From Palsa-1439 sp050015495 (GTDB lineage: Bacteria > Verrucomicrobiota > Verrucomicrobiia > Palsa-1439), in NCBI GenBank assembly GCA_050015495.1, contig JBEKBH010000002.1, positions 62,001-126,000 on the forward strand: 64,000 nt of DNA. Reading direction: 5' to 3'. Below, piece after piece: positions 56,201 through 60,816 of this stretch (position 1 is the first letter of the stretch; each line of letters starts with the position of its first letter). The position numbers were made by a program, and so were the translations under genes. The notes beneath the pieces were generated by a model, which saw only the letters and a list, made by a program, of their open reading frames with translations, did no database searches and was not told the DNA's origin.

Positions 56201-58646
56201 GTCCGGCGGCACGGCGATTGGATCGACGATTACGAATGCGGCCAACGTCAACGGTTTTGGCACCATTACGCCGCAACTGGTCAACAACGTCGGGGCCACG
56301 GTGACGGCTACCGGCGGCACGTTGACGTTGACGGTTGCGCCGGTGCAGTTGGGCAATCTGGTCATCAGCAATGCGGCGACGCTGAACAGCCTGCAGGCCT
56401 GGCAGAACAGTGGCTCGATGATAATGCGCGGCGGCACGGTGATTGGTGCGGGAATCACCAACAGCGGCAGTCTTGAGGGCTTTGGCACGATCAATCCGCA
56501 AGTGGTCAACGACGCCGGGGCGACGCTGACGGCAGACTCGGGTTTGTTGACCCTGGCGCTGGCGCTGATGCAGAACGGCACGGTCATTGTCACGAATGGC
56601 GGGACATTGAACGTGCTCACGGCGTGGCAGAACAACGGCACGATCGCGATGCTCGGCGGGAATATTGCCGGCTCGACCGTTACCAACGCAGGCACGATGA
56701 CAGGTTTCGGCGGCGTGCAGAATGCCGTCAACAACGGCCTCATTTTCGTCACGAATGGGACGTTGCAGGCCACGGCTTCCTTCACGCAGAACGGCACGGT
56801 GAGTGTTGCAGCCAATGCCCAACTGGATGTGACACCGACATGGTTGAATAATGGGACGATCCTGCTCAACGGCGGGTATACGAGCGGCGGCACGATGACG
56901 AACGCCGCGTCATCGTTGCTGGTTGGTTTCGGCACGATTTCCAACGCCGTTGTCAACGCCGGCTCGCTCGTGGCCACGAACGGCACGTTGAATCTGGTCA
57001 ACGCGCTCACGCAATCCGGCACCATCACCGTGGCCAACGCCGCCACGTTCAACTCGGTGCCGGCGTGGCAGAACGGCGGCTTCCTGAGCCTGCTGGGCGG
57101 CAGCGTGGTTGGCGGGCAATTGACCAACGCAGGCAGCGTGACCGGCTTCGGCACATTCAGTCCATCCGTGATCAACAACAGTGGCGCGACAATCACTGCT
57201 TCAGGCGGGGGCACATTGACATTGACGGCCATCCCCTTCCAAAACGGCATCGTCAATATCCTCGGCACCCTCAATGTTGCCTCCGCTTGGAGCAATGGGA
57301 GCGCGGGTACGGTCACGATCAACGGCGGCGTGCTGACGGGCGGCACGTTCACCGTGGACGGGACGGTTGGCGGCAACGGCACCATCGCCGCGAACATGAT
57401 TGTGGGCAGCAAGACCGTGACGGTCAACGGTGGGACGTTGAACCTGACCGCGTTGACGACCATCAACGGCGGCGCGATCAACAATGGCGCCCTGGTCAAT
57501 TACGGGACGATTTCGGGTGACGGGACAATCGGTTCCACGTTGTCCAACCCCGGCTACGTTCGCGCGACGAACGGGTTGTTGTACATCCAGGCGCTGAGTG
57601 GCAACCAGGCGACCGGGACACTGGAAGCGAGCGCGGGCGGCACGTTGCAAGCCAATGGCGTGACACCGTGGCTGAACAATGGCCAGGTCATTCTTTCGGG
57701 TGGCACGGTCATTGGCGGGGACATCAGCAACAACACGTCACACATCATCAGTGGGTACGGCACCATCGCTCCGAATGTTTACAACAACGGCCAACTTCTG
57801 GCCAATAACGCCGGCCAGACGCTCACCCTGAACGGTACGTTGGTCAACCAGTCCGGCGGCGCGGTCACGGTGAACACGGGCAACCTCGTGGTTGATGGGG
57901 CGTTTGTGAACCAGGGGACGCTGGCGATGGCGAACAGCATGGGCACGTTCGCCGGCACGGTTGTCAATAGTGGCGCGTGGATCACGGACCCGACAACCAA
58001 CGTCTTCCAAAATACCTACACGCTCGCCAACAGCGGCTTTATCCAATCCAGTGCGGGAGACGTGTACATTTTCAGCAACAACGCGACCTCAGCGGCCAGT
58101 TTCATCAACTTGAGCACGAACAAGACGCAATACAACACGCTGAATGGCAATTTCCAGTTCGCCAACACGTTGGGCGTCACCCAGGTGTTCGCCACGGCGG
58201 GTCTGGACCTCGAACCGGCCCAGCCAACCGCTACGAATACGATTCAGGTGTTGGACCGCGATCTGTTGTCATTGCCCGGATACAGCAATAACTTCGCACT
58301 GGGCACGCTGGACATTTCCAGTTTCACGACGGTGCGCGTGGATAATGCCTTCCTCGCCGACGAGGGCGATACGAATGCTGACCTCACGGCCGGGTTGTAT
58401 CTCAACAATCTGGACATGGGCACGGACTCGCTGCTGATCATCAGCACGAACGTGGAGGTGTATTTCATCAACTCCAATAGTTGGAGCCTCGCCAACGTGC
58501 AACTGCAGGACAATCCCAATTACGATCAGACCTTTGACGGGATTCATCAATTGGTGGTCGTGCCCGAGCCGACCATTGTCCTGCTGTGGTTGAGCAGTAT
58601 CGCCACGATCTACGCGGCCCGGAAACGCGGCGCCGGCAAGAAATAG
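38211..58646 (+). CDS. Giant PEP-CTERM protein of autotransporter-type beta-strand repeats (6,811 residues)
   Basis: One frame runs 20,436 bp without a stop. The start at 38211 gives a Sec signal peptide (VVLRTGIALLGLLLPVWLQA, cleavage after Ala29). The rest is Gly/Asn/Thr/Ser-rich with short alternating strands as in beta-helices; I noticed no cysteine. About 14 units match the autotransporter-associated beta-strand repeat (LTLSGANTYSGATTISGGTL type) between 41.79 and 48.57 kb, with other repeats around them. The C-terminus has PEP at 6785-6787, a hydrophobic helix and a basic tail (ARKRGAGKK): a PEP-CTERM sorting signal, not an autotransporter barrel. It should be exported, processed by an exosortase (none in the window) and displayed as a very long fibre. 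A sigma-like gene lies 5 bp upstream. Confidence 0.93.
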   Translation: MSHRGHIGKVVLRTGIALLGLLLPVWLQAQTSVHLSNTAGTGTFNLSSISTWNPAGVPTNGNNVFIVFTGNNFSGNTATFTNAPSNVFVADSLTITNASTGFNGGTLSVTFSGMAYFTSGVAQVNFAGGGNADATNTKLTFSSNVTFGAMNFIGNTGGNSSDTATLTLAGTSQGNTLLFTAGGTENNLLIVSGALGLTSTLTVSNINSTSAGTISGNSTVGNVFINTAADNRFTITNSTMSITGAVASVAGGFTLANNATITLSGGGGLVISNVAPVINGTLNVVGQTVTGKTNWSNNGTVALAGGYIVGNNLTNSSGATLLGYGNLSNVVVNLGTIWATNNTLAFASNIVQGGTVTIGSGSTLSLLGSGALTNSGTINLVGAAGVGNNAILNLGTVALTNLAGGTITGGGIIQNASQVVNLLGGSIIATSTVVELQFTNGNTFGNAGTIGATAGATLTFGTDSGTAMITNFGTINLTGGTLDSGAITNLTTGFLGGNGTVTAPAVVNSGIVSATNGELVLQGVATGAGAYRAVAGGLGGTLTFAGGGSISALFNTNATIQLESTLTNNSVFVNQGTMVLNAGTYQSSANFTNAANEFVIASDDSTLNAANVVNRGTILTTNATLLVSNLVVQGGTVTIGNGGTLMLVGAGALTNFGTINLVGAMGNNAVLNLGSAALTNLSGATITGGGIIQNASQVVNLGTILATNTAVELQFTNGNTFGNAGTIGATAGATLTFGTDPGSAIITNFGTINLTGGALDSGAITNLGTGFVGGFGTISSNVINGGLVMATNGTLTLASTLVNNATAIVANASALTVSNDWTNGGVLSNAVTGTVNGGNLTNTGTINGSGFYNSQVINQNRLNFGGTISNNFLQTAGSFTVSSGGSTITGSATVNGGTLDLTGNRLTAGQLVIASTGVLSNSVLGATLNGSISNAATVNFSADAYITGTVTNTGFWLQRGAISNSVVNSGTMLVLSNNIAARITGGIVNSGSLTFTNVFVSGSVNNSGSFSMSGAISNNYVQTGGSLTLANTSTITGTASITAGNFDLNGKTYTNGLMVVSGTGVLTSSVANATFNGGLSNAATVYLSQSVTFNGPVTNAAAFSWLGTINNTYAQGAGTNQLLGNGTITGNVSLNGGVMDLNGTNGAFGALTGGGGTILNNGAATGTLTIGANNSSATYSGTITNGNGTLALVKTGTGTEALTGVNGYSGGTTINGGTLVAGSSTALGSGGLAMTGGTLQLLANLSIANLSGTAGTIGIFSNNLSETLTVGSDNSSTAFSGVIGQGGNANTLLALTKIGSGNLTLTGNNTYSGGTTIDGGVLVANTLPNAGSTSSSIGTGSLTLNGGALRYNGVSLGTANFSTTVGANGGTLDAVSSIFYNGTLFGSGTLNILDSSGGGNAWLFTSASPSFSGPIDIGNGSANSGWLQVRGVTSANQVGTGTVTINGGGTFSYDQGSAATIANPIVLNGGALGAQSVTITYSGPIAISNNSFIGGVQAGVGTTMTLSGVISGPGGFATAGDNGNTTLILTGTNTYGGNTTINSGTVELNNSLAVQNSTVNDLLNNALTFGTPTAYTLGGLAGTGNIGLGSIALSVGNNNSNTAYSGILSGSGSLTKIGTGVLTLSGANTYSGATTISGGTLKLGASNVIPDGAGAGNVTDNGTLDMGGFSDTINGLSGNGTVDNSGVGASTLTVGNNNTSSSFSGVVQNTGGALSLTKTGTGVLTLSGNNTFSGVLTVQAGTLSVATVNDTGAAGPLGESANAVVLGGSSTLGTLEYTGGTAASGKMFAIGAAGDNSALGGVIQVDNSGTALTLSGEVYQVSQGLLTKTGAGTLVLAGTQDNVGLGVIVDSGTLVLAKTSNSGVHAIGGAGFTLAGGTVQLGGTGGQQIYSNSVDITVNSGTFDFNGNSTMMGGLAGTGGTILNNGGGASTITFGFNNDSPTYSGTITDHSAGNGTMALVKVGTGTETLGGSNSYSGGTTISGGTLKLGNANALGTGGLDMNGGTLNLNLYSISIADLSGSSGTILANNGGTAGTYTLTVGSDNTSTTYGGMIANNTDGFGEKVALTKTGTGVLTLSGNSSYNGATTIGSGGAINIQSANALGTSAVTVNSGGALQIQGGITAGQALTLNGTGLSNDGALENVSGNNTYAGGITLGSATRIDSDSGTLTLSSFTSGGNFALTIGGAGNVSLTAALPATVNSLTKDGTGTLILANTGDAYVGATTISAGTLKLGANNVIPDGAGKGDVTDNGTLDMAGFSDTINGLNGSGTVDNSTGTGNTLTVGGNNANSTFSGVIQNTSGSLGLAKAGTGVLTLSGSSANTYSGLTTVNAGEVDLNKTAGVNAIGGNLTVAGGEVKLLANEQIANGAVVTVNSGSFNLNGATETVGNMIIGSGGLLTNGIAGGTLNNGITNAGAVFVSQSTFFNGPVTNTGAMFFQGAISNNLVNAGAGTITLNNTATITGTAAIDGGTLNLNGQTMTNGLLIVDGGTGVLTNAVAGATVNGGISNAATISVTANTFFNGPVTNTGAMFFQGAISNNLVSSAGAVTLNGNATITQNATVSGGTFNLNGKTYTNGLMVVSGTGVLTNGQANATFNGGLSNAATVALTQNTFFNGPVTNTGTFLWQGAISNTFVSSGGAVTLNGNATITQNATVSGGTFNLNGQTYSNNLMVVSGAGVLANSAANATFNGGLSNAATVSFTQNVYVNGPVTNTGAMFFQGAISNSLANSGSFNLNNNATLTVAPANSGTINVAASTLTVNPAWANPGTILIGGGTVAGGNLTNNSGATISGAGTIAPLLVNNGLLTVTNGTLTLSIAPQQNGLVNVADGGAPGTLSVTPAWNNNGTVSIASGGAVTGGNFTNLSSGTVTNLGAINTLLVNQGSVVLGGSVSNFQQAKGTNVISGRGTVTGTATISGGLFDLNGGTYSNGLMVLGGTGVLTSSVANATFNGGLSNAATVYLSQGVTFNGPVTSMATFTWQGAINNTYVQGAGTNLLTGNATITGGVTVNGGVVNLNGYNETTDGLNGNGGTIDNNGGGASTLTIGMNNGGGTYSGVITNGTGTIALVKNGTGSETLSGNNGYTGGTTINSGTILAGSSTPLGTGNVVVNGTFDVGSQSPTIGGLSGSGSINMSGESGNETLIVGGNNAGGTFSGIISDSSSDYQLGLTKVGTGTEVLSGNNVYYGATTVSGGALQLASSTALGNTAYLGGVTVSNGAALQLSNNITISGGTYGSPALTLNGTGISNGGALENVSGNNTYGGAITLGSATRINSDSGLLTLSSFGSGGNFALTIGGAGNTLITAALPGTVNSLTKDGTGVLTLSGANAYVGATTISAGTLKLGANNVIPDAPTSAGNVTDNGTLDMGGFSDAINGLSGSGTVDNSGGGTSTLTVGNNNATSVFAGTIQNTSGTLALAKTGTGVLTLSGTNTYGGATTVSQGVLQLGSSGGLSSNSAVSVSSGGTLDLNGQAGTARTVTISSGGGLTNGVAGASLNNGLTNAGTVFVSANTFFNGPVTNTGAMFFQGAISNALINSGSFNLNNNATLTVAPVNKGTINVAASTLTVNPDWANPGTVQLGGGVLTGGNLTNNSGASVAGFGTVSNQLVNAGVVTATNGNLNLVGAANGSGTYRAVAGTLASTLTFVNGGSISSLFDTGATIQVEGALTNTSSFVNEGTLMVAGGTYQSAANLTNAIGALIANSGAGSINAAAVVNLGTILATNATFVISNFVAQGGTVTIGAGGTLTLPGASSLTNFGTINLQGAAGNNAILNLDGAVLTNESHGTITGGGIIQNAAQVVNLSGGSILATSTVVELQFTNASTFGNAGTIGATAGATLTFGAAGVGSAIITNVGTINLAGGTLKSGNITNLANGFVGGFGTITSNLINGGLVMATNGTLTLASTPVNNATAIVANASVLNVLTDWTNGGVLSNAATGAVSGGNLTNTGTINGSGFYNSQVVNQNRMNFGGTISNSFLQTAGSFTVSSGGSTVTGSATINGGTLDLTGNQLTAGQLVIAGTGLLTNGVAGATVNGGVSNADVIAVTATTFFNGAVTNTGAMFFQGAISNNLVNSGSFDLNGGNATITGSAANTGTFNVDGDTLTVNPAWANSGTILIAGGTVAGGNLTNASGAVMNGAGNISSLLVNNGLLTVTNGTLTISVAPQQNGLVNVADGGAPGTLSVTPAWNNNGTVSIASGGAVTGGNFTNLSSGTVTNLGAINTLLVNQGNVVLGGQISNFQQISGTNVISGRGTVTNIATINGGLFDLNGGTYSNGLMILSGTGVLTSSQANATFNGGLSNAATASFSQNTYFNGIVTNLGAFIFQGAISNNLVNAGNGTVTLNNTATITKTVTLNGGTFNLNGQTYSNGLMTLGGTAVLTNGITGATFNGGLSNGATVAVTANTFFNGPVTNTGFFFLQGAVSNSFVNTANATLTLNNNATITGQLANLAGNQVNIGGNTLQLLSAPTQNGTVTIGANGALDVSTAWANGGAILVNGGFVNGGNLTNVSGATLAGFGTISNAVINSAGALITVSNGTLALVTAPVQNGGVVVNGNGVLNVIPDWSSGGTISIAAGGAMTGGNLTNTSGSGTLSGSGFIDNFVVNQGRMNWGGTISNNFLQTAGSFTLSGGATITGAATITGGALDLVGNRLTDGQLVIAGAGLLTNAIVGATVNGGISNAATVNFSADAYVNAPVTNTGFWLQRGAISNNVVNSGTMLVLSNNIAARITGSVINSGSLTFTNVFVSGLVTNTGSFSFSGAISNNLVNTASGSITLGGAGTVTGSTLVDGGTFNLNGQSFTDALMVVDGSGGILTNGAANASLGGGLSNASVVAVTANTFFKGPVTNTGTFQWQGAISNTFVNSGTTKLNGAGTITGASSITAGSFDLNGKSLASSQMIVTSAGVLTNSTAGASMSGVVTLQNSTLSGQLVTNAAALSGSGTISAPLVNAAAGVLTANSGLLTVTGALTQNGTVNVAAASTLNVQQAFGNSGSLNMQGGFLTGGNINNTAGNNISGFGTISNSVANAGLITATGGTLTMAGGALTTQTGSGINVTGSGALSVTHDWADSGTLAIAAGGVVSGGTLTNAGPQLSGSGLITSFVVNQDYMNWGGTISNNLLQTAGSFTLSGNATITGTTTINGGTLDLEGNVMTNGQLVIGNGAVLQNGGGSAAILNGNITNSGTVDFFVSAEADINGLVVNNGTWFQTGIISNNLVNNGTMEWLTWEGGGNTPLITGSISNSGSLALISVDAAQVNGSVTNTGTFALHGTIGGSFVQSAGYFVSSNATIDGTATVTGGSFDLAGNTYTGSRMIVSGTGVLTNGVAGATFNSGLSNAATVFVSQNTFFTGPVTNTGTFAFLGAVSNTLVNSGDVILNGSGTISGLLANSGSVNVNNGTLSLVVAPTQTGTITVNNGATVNAAKAWVNNGTITMLGGVVTNAAITNANFVSGYGTIDGGGVVNNGKILANAGSISGNGTLTVRLASFTNNNAATIGTASSNAVLNILQAGNILINQGTVSLSGGTIDFNGGAGTITNFNTIAGVGNVANFAIVNAGTLASFVAQAPISGLSNLIATIGVTNNGLLGANNLINGAATLSLTVSGGGSAIVNQGTVALQGGFLTVNGGAGVITNVNNGLIYGVGTQALSVANLATGKIVASNGVFSLGLQSNANAGLLSNGTAASTIQLTNAFLKNTGTIVLNGGGLLMNGVITNESSITGPGLIVSSLYNDTPGVVLATNGLLTVATNAGEVVQNLGLFAITSDGTLDVAPSWVNTNGTVSILGGGLMGGAVTNVGFVSGFGTISSQLVNMGGGTLTASGAGLLTLVAAPTQNGWVNIANTGTLNVQQAWLNSGTVDVQGGSLVGSTVTNSGTIFGSGTITPQVRNNSGGTVTVSGGTLTLTIAPSQLGSVIISNAATLNVLQAWQNGGTLNLQGGTAIGSSIANASAITGFGTITPQVQNAIGGTVTAAGGALALTVAPSQLGTFAVANGGTLNVQQAWQNSGLLSMSGGTAIGSTITNAANVNGFGTITPQLVNNVGATVTATGGTLTLTVAPVQLGNLVISNAATLNSLQAWQNSGSMIMRGGTVIGAGITNSGSLEGFGTINPQVVNDAGATLTADSGLLTLALALMQNGTVIVTNGGTLNVLTAWQNNGTIAMLGGNIAGSTVTNAGTMTGFGGVQNAVNNGLIFVTNGTLQATASFTQNGTVSVAANAQLDVTPTWLNNGTILLNGGYTSGGTMTNAASSLLVGFGTISNAVVNAGSLVATNGTLNLVNALTQSGTITVANAATFNSVPAWQNGGFLSLLGGSVVGGQLTNAGSVTGFGTFSPSVINNSGATITASGGGTLTLTAIPFQNGIVNILGTLNVASAWSNGSAGTVTINGGVLTGGTFTVDGTVGGNGTIAANMIVGSKTVTVNGGTLNLTALTTINGGAINNGALVNYGTISGDGTIGSTLSNPGYVRATNGLLYIQALSGNQATGTLEASAGGTLQANGVTPWLNNGQVILSGGTVIGGDISNNTSHIISGYGTIAPNVYNNGQLLANNAGQTLTLNGTLVNQSGGAVTVNTGNLVVDGAFVNQGTLAMANSMGTFAGTVVNSGAWITDPTTNVFQNTYTLANSGFIQSSAGDVYIFSNNATSAASFINLSTNKTQYNTLNGNFQFANTLGVTQVFATAGLDLEPAQPTATNTIQVLDRDLLSLPGYSNNFALGTLDISSFTTVRVDNAFLADEGDTNADLTAGLYLNNLDMGTDSLLIISTNVEVYFINSNSWSLANVQLQDNPNYDQTFDGIHQLVVVPEPTIVLLWLSSIATIYAARKRGAGKK
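39426..39680 (+). repeat. Short third copy of giant-gene repeat A
   Basis: This segment encodes ITGGGIIQNASQVVNL and the ELQFTNGNTFGNAG / TIGATAGATLTFGTD blocks, which recur nearly unchanged at 40263 and 49551. It covers only the first third of the longer repeat. Confidence 0.8.
40263..40952 (+). repeat. Giant-gene long repeat A, first copy
   Basis: About 690 bp that recur at 49551-50249 with an offset of 9,288 to 9,297 bp. Shared blocks include GGLVMATNGTLTLAST, NNATAIVANAS, NLTNTGTINGSGFYNSQV and LQTAGSFTVSSGGST. The offset changes only by a multiple of three, so the frame is kept. Confidence 0.85.
40795..41290 (+). repeat. Giant-gene long repeat E, first copy
   Basis: About 495 bp that recur at 52012-52507 (offset 11,217-11,220 bp). 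Both encode VNFSADAY..., NTGFWLQRGAISN, VVNSGTMLVLSNNIAARITG and SGSLTFTNVFVSG in the same order. It overlaps the end of repeat A, so the duplicated units are chimeric. Confidence 0.85.
44590..45170 (+). repeat. Giant-gene long repeat C/D, first copy
   Basis: About 580 bp repeated at 47915-48490 (offset 3,324 then 3,321 bp). Shared protein blocks are GALENVSGNNTY, TLGSATRI, SGGNFALTIGGAGN, VNSLTKDGTG, AGTLKLGANNVIPD and VTDNGTLDM. Part of it also occurs near 43115-43390. Confidence 0.85.
46473..47090 (+). repeat. Giant-gene long repeat B, first copy
   Basis: About 620 bp repeated at 50496-51110 (offset about 4,023 bp). Both copies encode LTVNPAWAN, VNNGLLTVTNGTL, PQQNGLVNVADGGAPGTLSV and AWNNNGTVSIASGGAVTGGN in order. 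This is the least diverged long repeat I saw. Confidence 0.85.
47915..48490 (+). repeat. Giant-gene long repeat C/D, second copy
   Basis: Copy of 44590-45170. One local change is PDAPTSAGNV in place of PDGAGKGDV, a one-codon length difference that keeps the frame. Confidence 0.85.
49551..50249 (+). repeat. Giant-gene long repeat A, second copy
   Basis: Copy of 40263-40952, longer by three codons near its start (SGGSILATST in place of GTILATNT). Confidence 0.85.
50496..51110 (+). repeat. Giant-gene long repeat B, second copy
   Basis: Copy of 46473-47090. Differences are mainly single-base and often at third codon positions. Confidence 0.85.
52012..52507 (+). repeat. Giant-gene long repeat E, second copy
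   Basis: Copy of 40795-41290, shorter or longer by single codons only. Confidence 0.85.
55590..57380 (+). repeat. Tandem array of about 75-residue units, partly exactly 225-bp periodic
   Basis: Units follow the pattern xPQVxNxxGxTVTAxGGTLTL, APxQLGxxxISNxATLN, QAWQNxGxxxxxGGTxIGSxI, TNAxxxxGFGTI. Four successive units begin at 55818, 56043, 56268 and 56493, exactly 225 bp apart. A 228-bp unit precedes them (55590) and three to four diverged units of 219-230 bp follow. Confidence 0.88.
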
Positions 58647-58697
58647 GGCCGCATTTTCCTGTCGTGACAAGTTTCGCTCGGCGGGTACACTGCGGCC

Positions 58698-59384
58698 ATG
58701 CTCGATGGCCAGACTCCGAAATGGATCGACCGGCTCGAACGCCTGATGCCGGGGTTGGGGATTCCGAACCTTGCCTTGTACCTCGTCGGGGCGCAGGGGC
58801 TCGGGTTTTTCCTCGTGCTGGCCAATCCGCAGGCACTGGGCCTGTTGATTCTTGACCCGTATCTGGTGCTTCACGGCGAGCTCTGGCGGCTTGTCACGTT
58901 CCTGGCGGTGCCGCTGACACTCAGTCCGTTGTGGATGGTGTTCGCGCTCTGGTTTCTGTACTTCATCATCAACAGCATCGAGCAGGAGTGGGGAGAATTT
59001 CGGACGACGTTGTACGTACTGGTCGCGGTAGCGCTTACCATCGTGTTTTCCCTCGTGTTCGACTGGCGCGTTTGGAGCATTATCCAATTGCAATCGACGC
59101 TTTTTCTCGCCGCGGCCACGATTGCGCCCGAGTATCAGATCCTTCTGTTCTTCATACTCCCCGTCAAAATGAAATGGCTGGCGTGGGTGTCGGTGGCGTT
59201 CATCATCTGGTCGCTGATCGTCAATTCGTGGCTGGGACGGTTGTACCTGCTGGTGATGTACGCCAATTACGTGTTGTTTTTCGGGCCCTATTTCGCGGGC
59301 CGGCTCCAAGCGTTTCGTCGCCGCAAGAAGTTCCAGCAGGAGGTGGCGGCCGGAAGGGTTTCGGACGAAGAACCACGCGAATGA
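58698..59384 (+). CDS. Rhomboid-like membrane protein without protease motif
   Basis: The 228-residue protein has five to six helices and a rhomboid/derlin-like start (GIPNLALYLVGAQGLGFFLV, then LHGELWRLVTFLAVPLTL). The middle has APEYQILLFFILPVKMKWLA, a segment I associate with rhomboid-fold proteins. The GxSG active-site serine and the paired histidine of rhomboid proteases are absent, so it is probably an inactive relative. It lies 51 bp after the giant gene and its stop overlaps the aldo/keto reductase start. The C-terminal tail is basic then acidic and likely cytoplasmic. Function unknown. Confidence 0.65.
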   Translation: MLDGQTPKWIDRLERLMPGLGIPNLALYLVGAQGLGFFLVLANPQALGLLILDPYLVLHGELWRLVTFLAVPLTLSPLWMVFALWFLYFIINSIEQEWGEFRTTLYVLVAVALTIVFSLVFDWRVWSIIQLQSTLFLAAATIAPEYQILLFFILPVKMKWLAWVSVAFIIWSLIVNSWLGRLYLLVMYANYVLFFGPYFAGRLQAFRRRKKFQQEVAAGRVSDEEPRE

Positions 59385-60580
59385 CCACGCCGATGAAATA
59401 TCGCCGGTTTGGGCGCACGAACCTGCAGGTCCCGGTCATCTCGTGCGGTGGCATGCGCTACCAGCATTCCTGGAAGGATGAGGAGGCCGGGGGCATTACT
59501 CCCGAGGGCCAGGCCAACCTCGAAGCCACCATCGCGCAGGCGCTGGCGTTGGGCATCAACCATATCGAAACGGCCCGCGGGTACGGCACCTCGGAAGTGC
59601 AATTGGGGCGGATTCTCCCGCGATTGCCGCGGGCGAGCATGATCGTGCAAACCAAGGTCAGCCCGCGCGCGGACACGAAGGAGTTTCGCGCCACGTTCGA
59701 CCAGTCGATGAACAACCTGAAACTGGACCACGTCGATTTCCTCGGCATCCACGGCATCAACAACGAGGAACTGCTCGAGTTCACGTTGCGTCGCGGCGGT
59801 TGCCTCGAGGCCGCGCGGCAATTCCAGAAGGACGGCCGGGTCCGGTTCATCGGGTTCTCGACGCACGCGGTGCCGCGGGTGATTGCGAAGGCCATCAAGT
59901 CGGGCGAATTCGATTACGTGAACCTGCATTGGTACTTTGTGAACCCGCTGAATTGGCCGGCGGTGCTGGCGGCCACGAAGCACGACATGGGCGTGTTCAT
60001 CATCAGCCCGAACGACAAGGGCGGGATGCTGCAGAACCGGCCGACGAAACTGGCGGAGCTGTGCGCGCCGCTGACGCCGATGCAGTTCAACGATCTGTAT
60101 TGCCTGGCCCGGCCCGAGGTGCACACGCTCAGTTGCGGCGCGTCGCGCCCGACGGACTTCGACGAGCACATCGAGGCGCTGAAGTTCTACGATCGCGCCG
60201 CCGAGACCATCGCGCCGATCGAACGCCGGTTGCGCGCGGAAATGGAGCGCGAGCTCGGCGCGGACTGGTGCGCGCGTTGGACCGAGGGCTTGCCGGAGTT
60301 TACCGAAGCGCCGAACCGGGTGAACATCATCGAGATCGCGCGGTTGTGGATGTACGCGAAGTCGCTGGGCCTCGTCGAGTGGGGCAAGATGCGGTACAAC
60401 CTGCTCAGCGGCAATGGCGGACACTGGTTCCCCGGTGAGATGGCCAGCAAGCTGGAAGACGAACGCCAATTGCTCGCGGCGGTTGCGAAAAGCCCGTTTG
60501 CGGCGCGTCTTCCGCAGATTCTCCGGGAAGCGCACGAAATGCTGTACGCCGAACCGAAGAAGCGCCTGAGCCAGAGTTAA
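59381..60580 (+). CDS. Aldo/keto reductase family oxidoreductase
   Basis: The 399-residue protein starts MKYRRFGRTNLQVPVISCGG, a standard aldo/keto reductase opening, and carries the catalytic residues Tyr68 (ETARGYGTSE), Lys92 (VQTKVSP) and His124 (LGIHGINN). The usual Asp of the tetrad is replaced by Glu63, a change I believe is common in this subgroup. After the TIM barrel (to about residue 290) comes a helical C-terminal extension with few cysteines, so there is no sign of the ferredoxin-like domain some relatives have. NADPH use is expected from the family. It overlaps the rhomboid-like gene by 4 bp; longer in-frame starts lie inside that gene. Confidence 0.88.
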   Translation: MTTPMKYRRFGRTNLQVPVISCGGMRYQHSWKDEEAGGITPEGQANLEATIAQALALGINHIETARGYGTSEVQLGRILPRLPRASMIVQTKVSPRADTKEFRATFDQSMNNLKLDHVDFLGIHGINNEELLEFTLRRGGCLEAARQFQKDGRVRFIGFSTHAVPRVIAKAIKSGEFDYVNLHWYFVNPLNWPAVLAATKHDMGVFIISPNDKGGMLQNRPTKLAELCAPLTPMQFNDLYCLARPEVHTLSCGASRPTDFDEHIEALKFYDRAAETIAPIERRLRAEMERELGADWCARWTEGLPEFTEAPNRVNIIEIARLWMYAKSLGLVEWGKMRYNLLSGNGGHWFPGEMASKLEDERQLLAAVAKSPFAARLPQILREAHEMLYAEPKKRLSQS

Positions 60581-60701
60581 AGCCGTACGGGTGGCGCAGT
60601 ATTTCCGCAGTCGCTATCTCGCGGCTTGTGGGTGGGCGGCGATATAGTCGTTATACCCGGTCATATCTCGGAGACGGAGCGTGCAGGGAGGGTCGTTGCC
60701 T

Positions 60702-60722
60702 GCCCCGAATTCTTTTCGGGGC
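60702..60722 (+). promoter_or_regulatory. Strong hairpin in the gap before the NHL PEP-CTERM gene
   Basis: GCCCCGAA-TTCTT-TTCGGGGC is a perfect 8-bp stem with a 5-nt loop. Flanking GGTCG (60691-60695) and CGACC (60730-60734) can extend it with an internal loop. Downstream lie two CTTGCA repeats (60745-60750, 60761-60766). It is either a terminator for the reductase gene (122 bp after its stop, no T-tract) or a leader structure. Confidence 0.4.
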
Positions 60723-60816
60723 TCCCGCACGACCGTTGCCAACTCTTGCAGAAGGTTGCTCTTGCAATCGCGCCGACGATTGTCGTAAGATAGCCTGTCA
60801 ATTGGGTTGGGTCCGT

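Noticed and set aside
38211..58646. Repeats as a CRISPR array
   Set aside because: Repeat units are coding, long, diverged and in frame, with no 21-47-bp repeat/spacer alternation and no cas genes.
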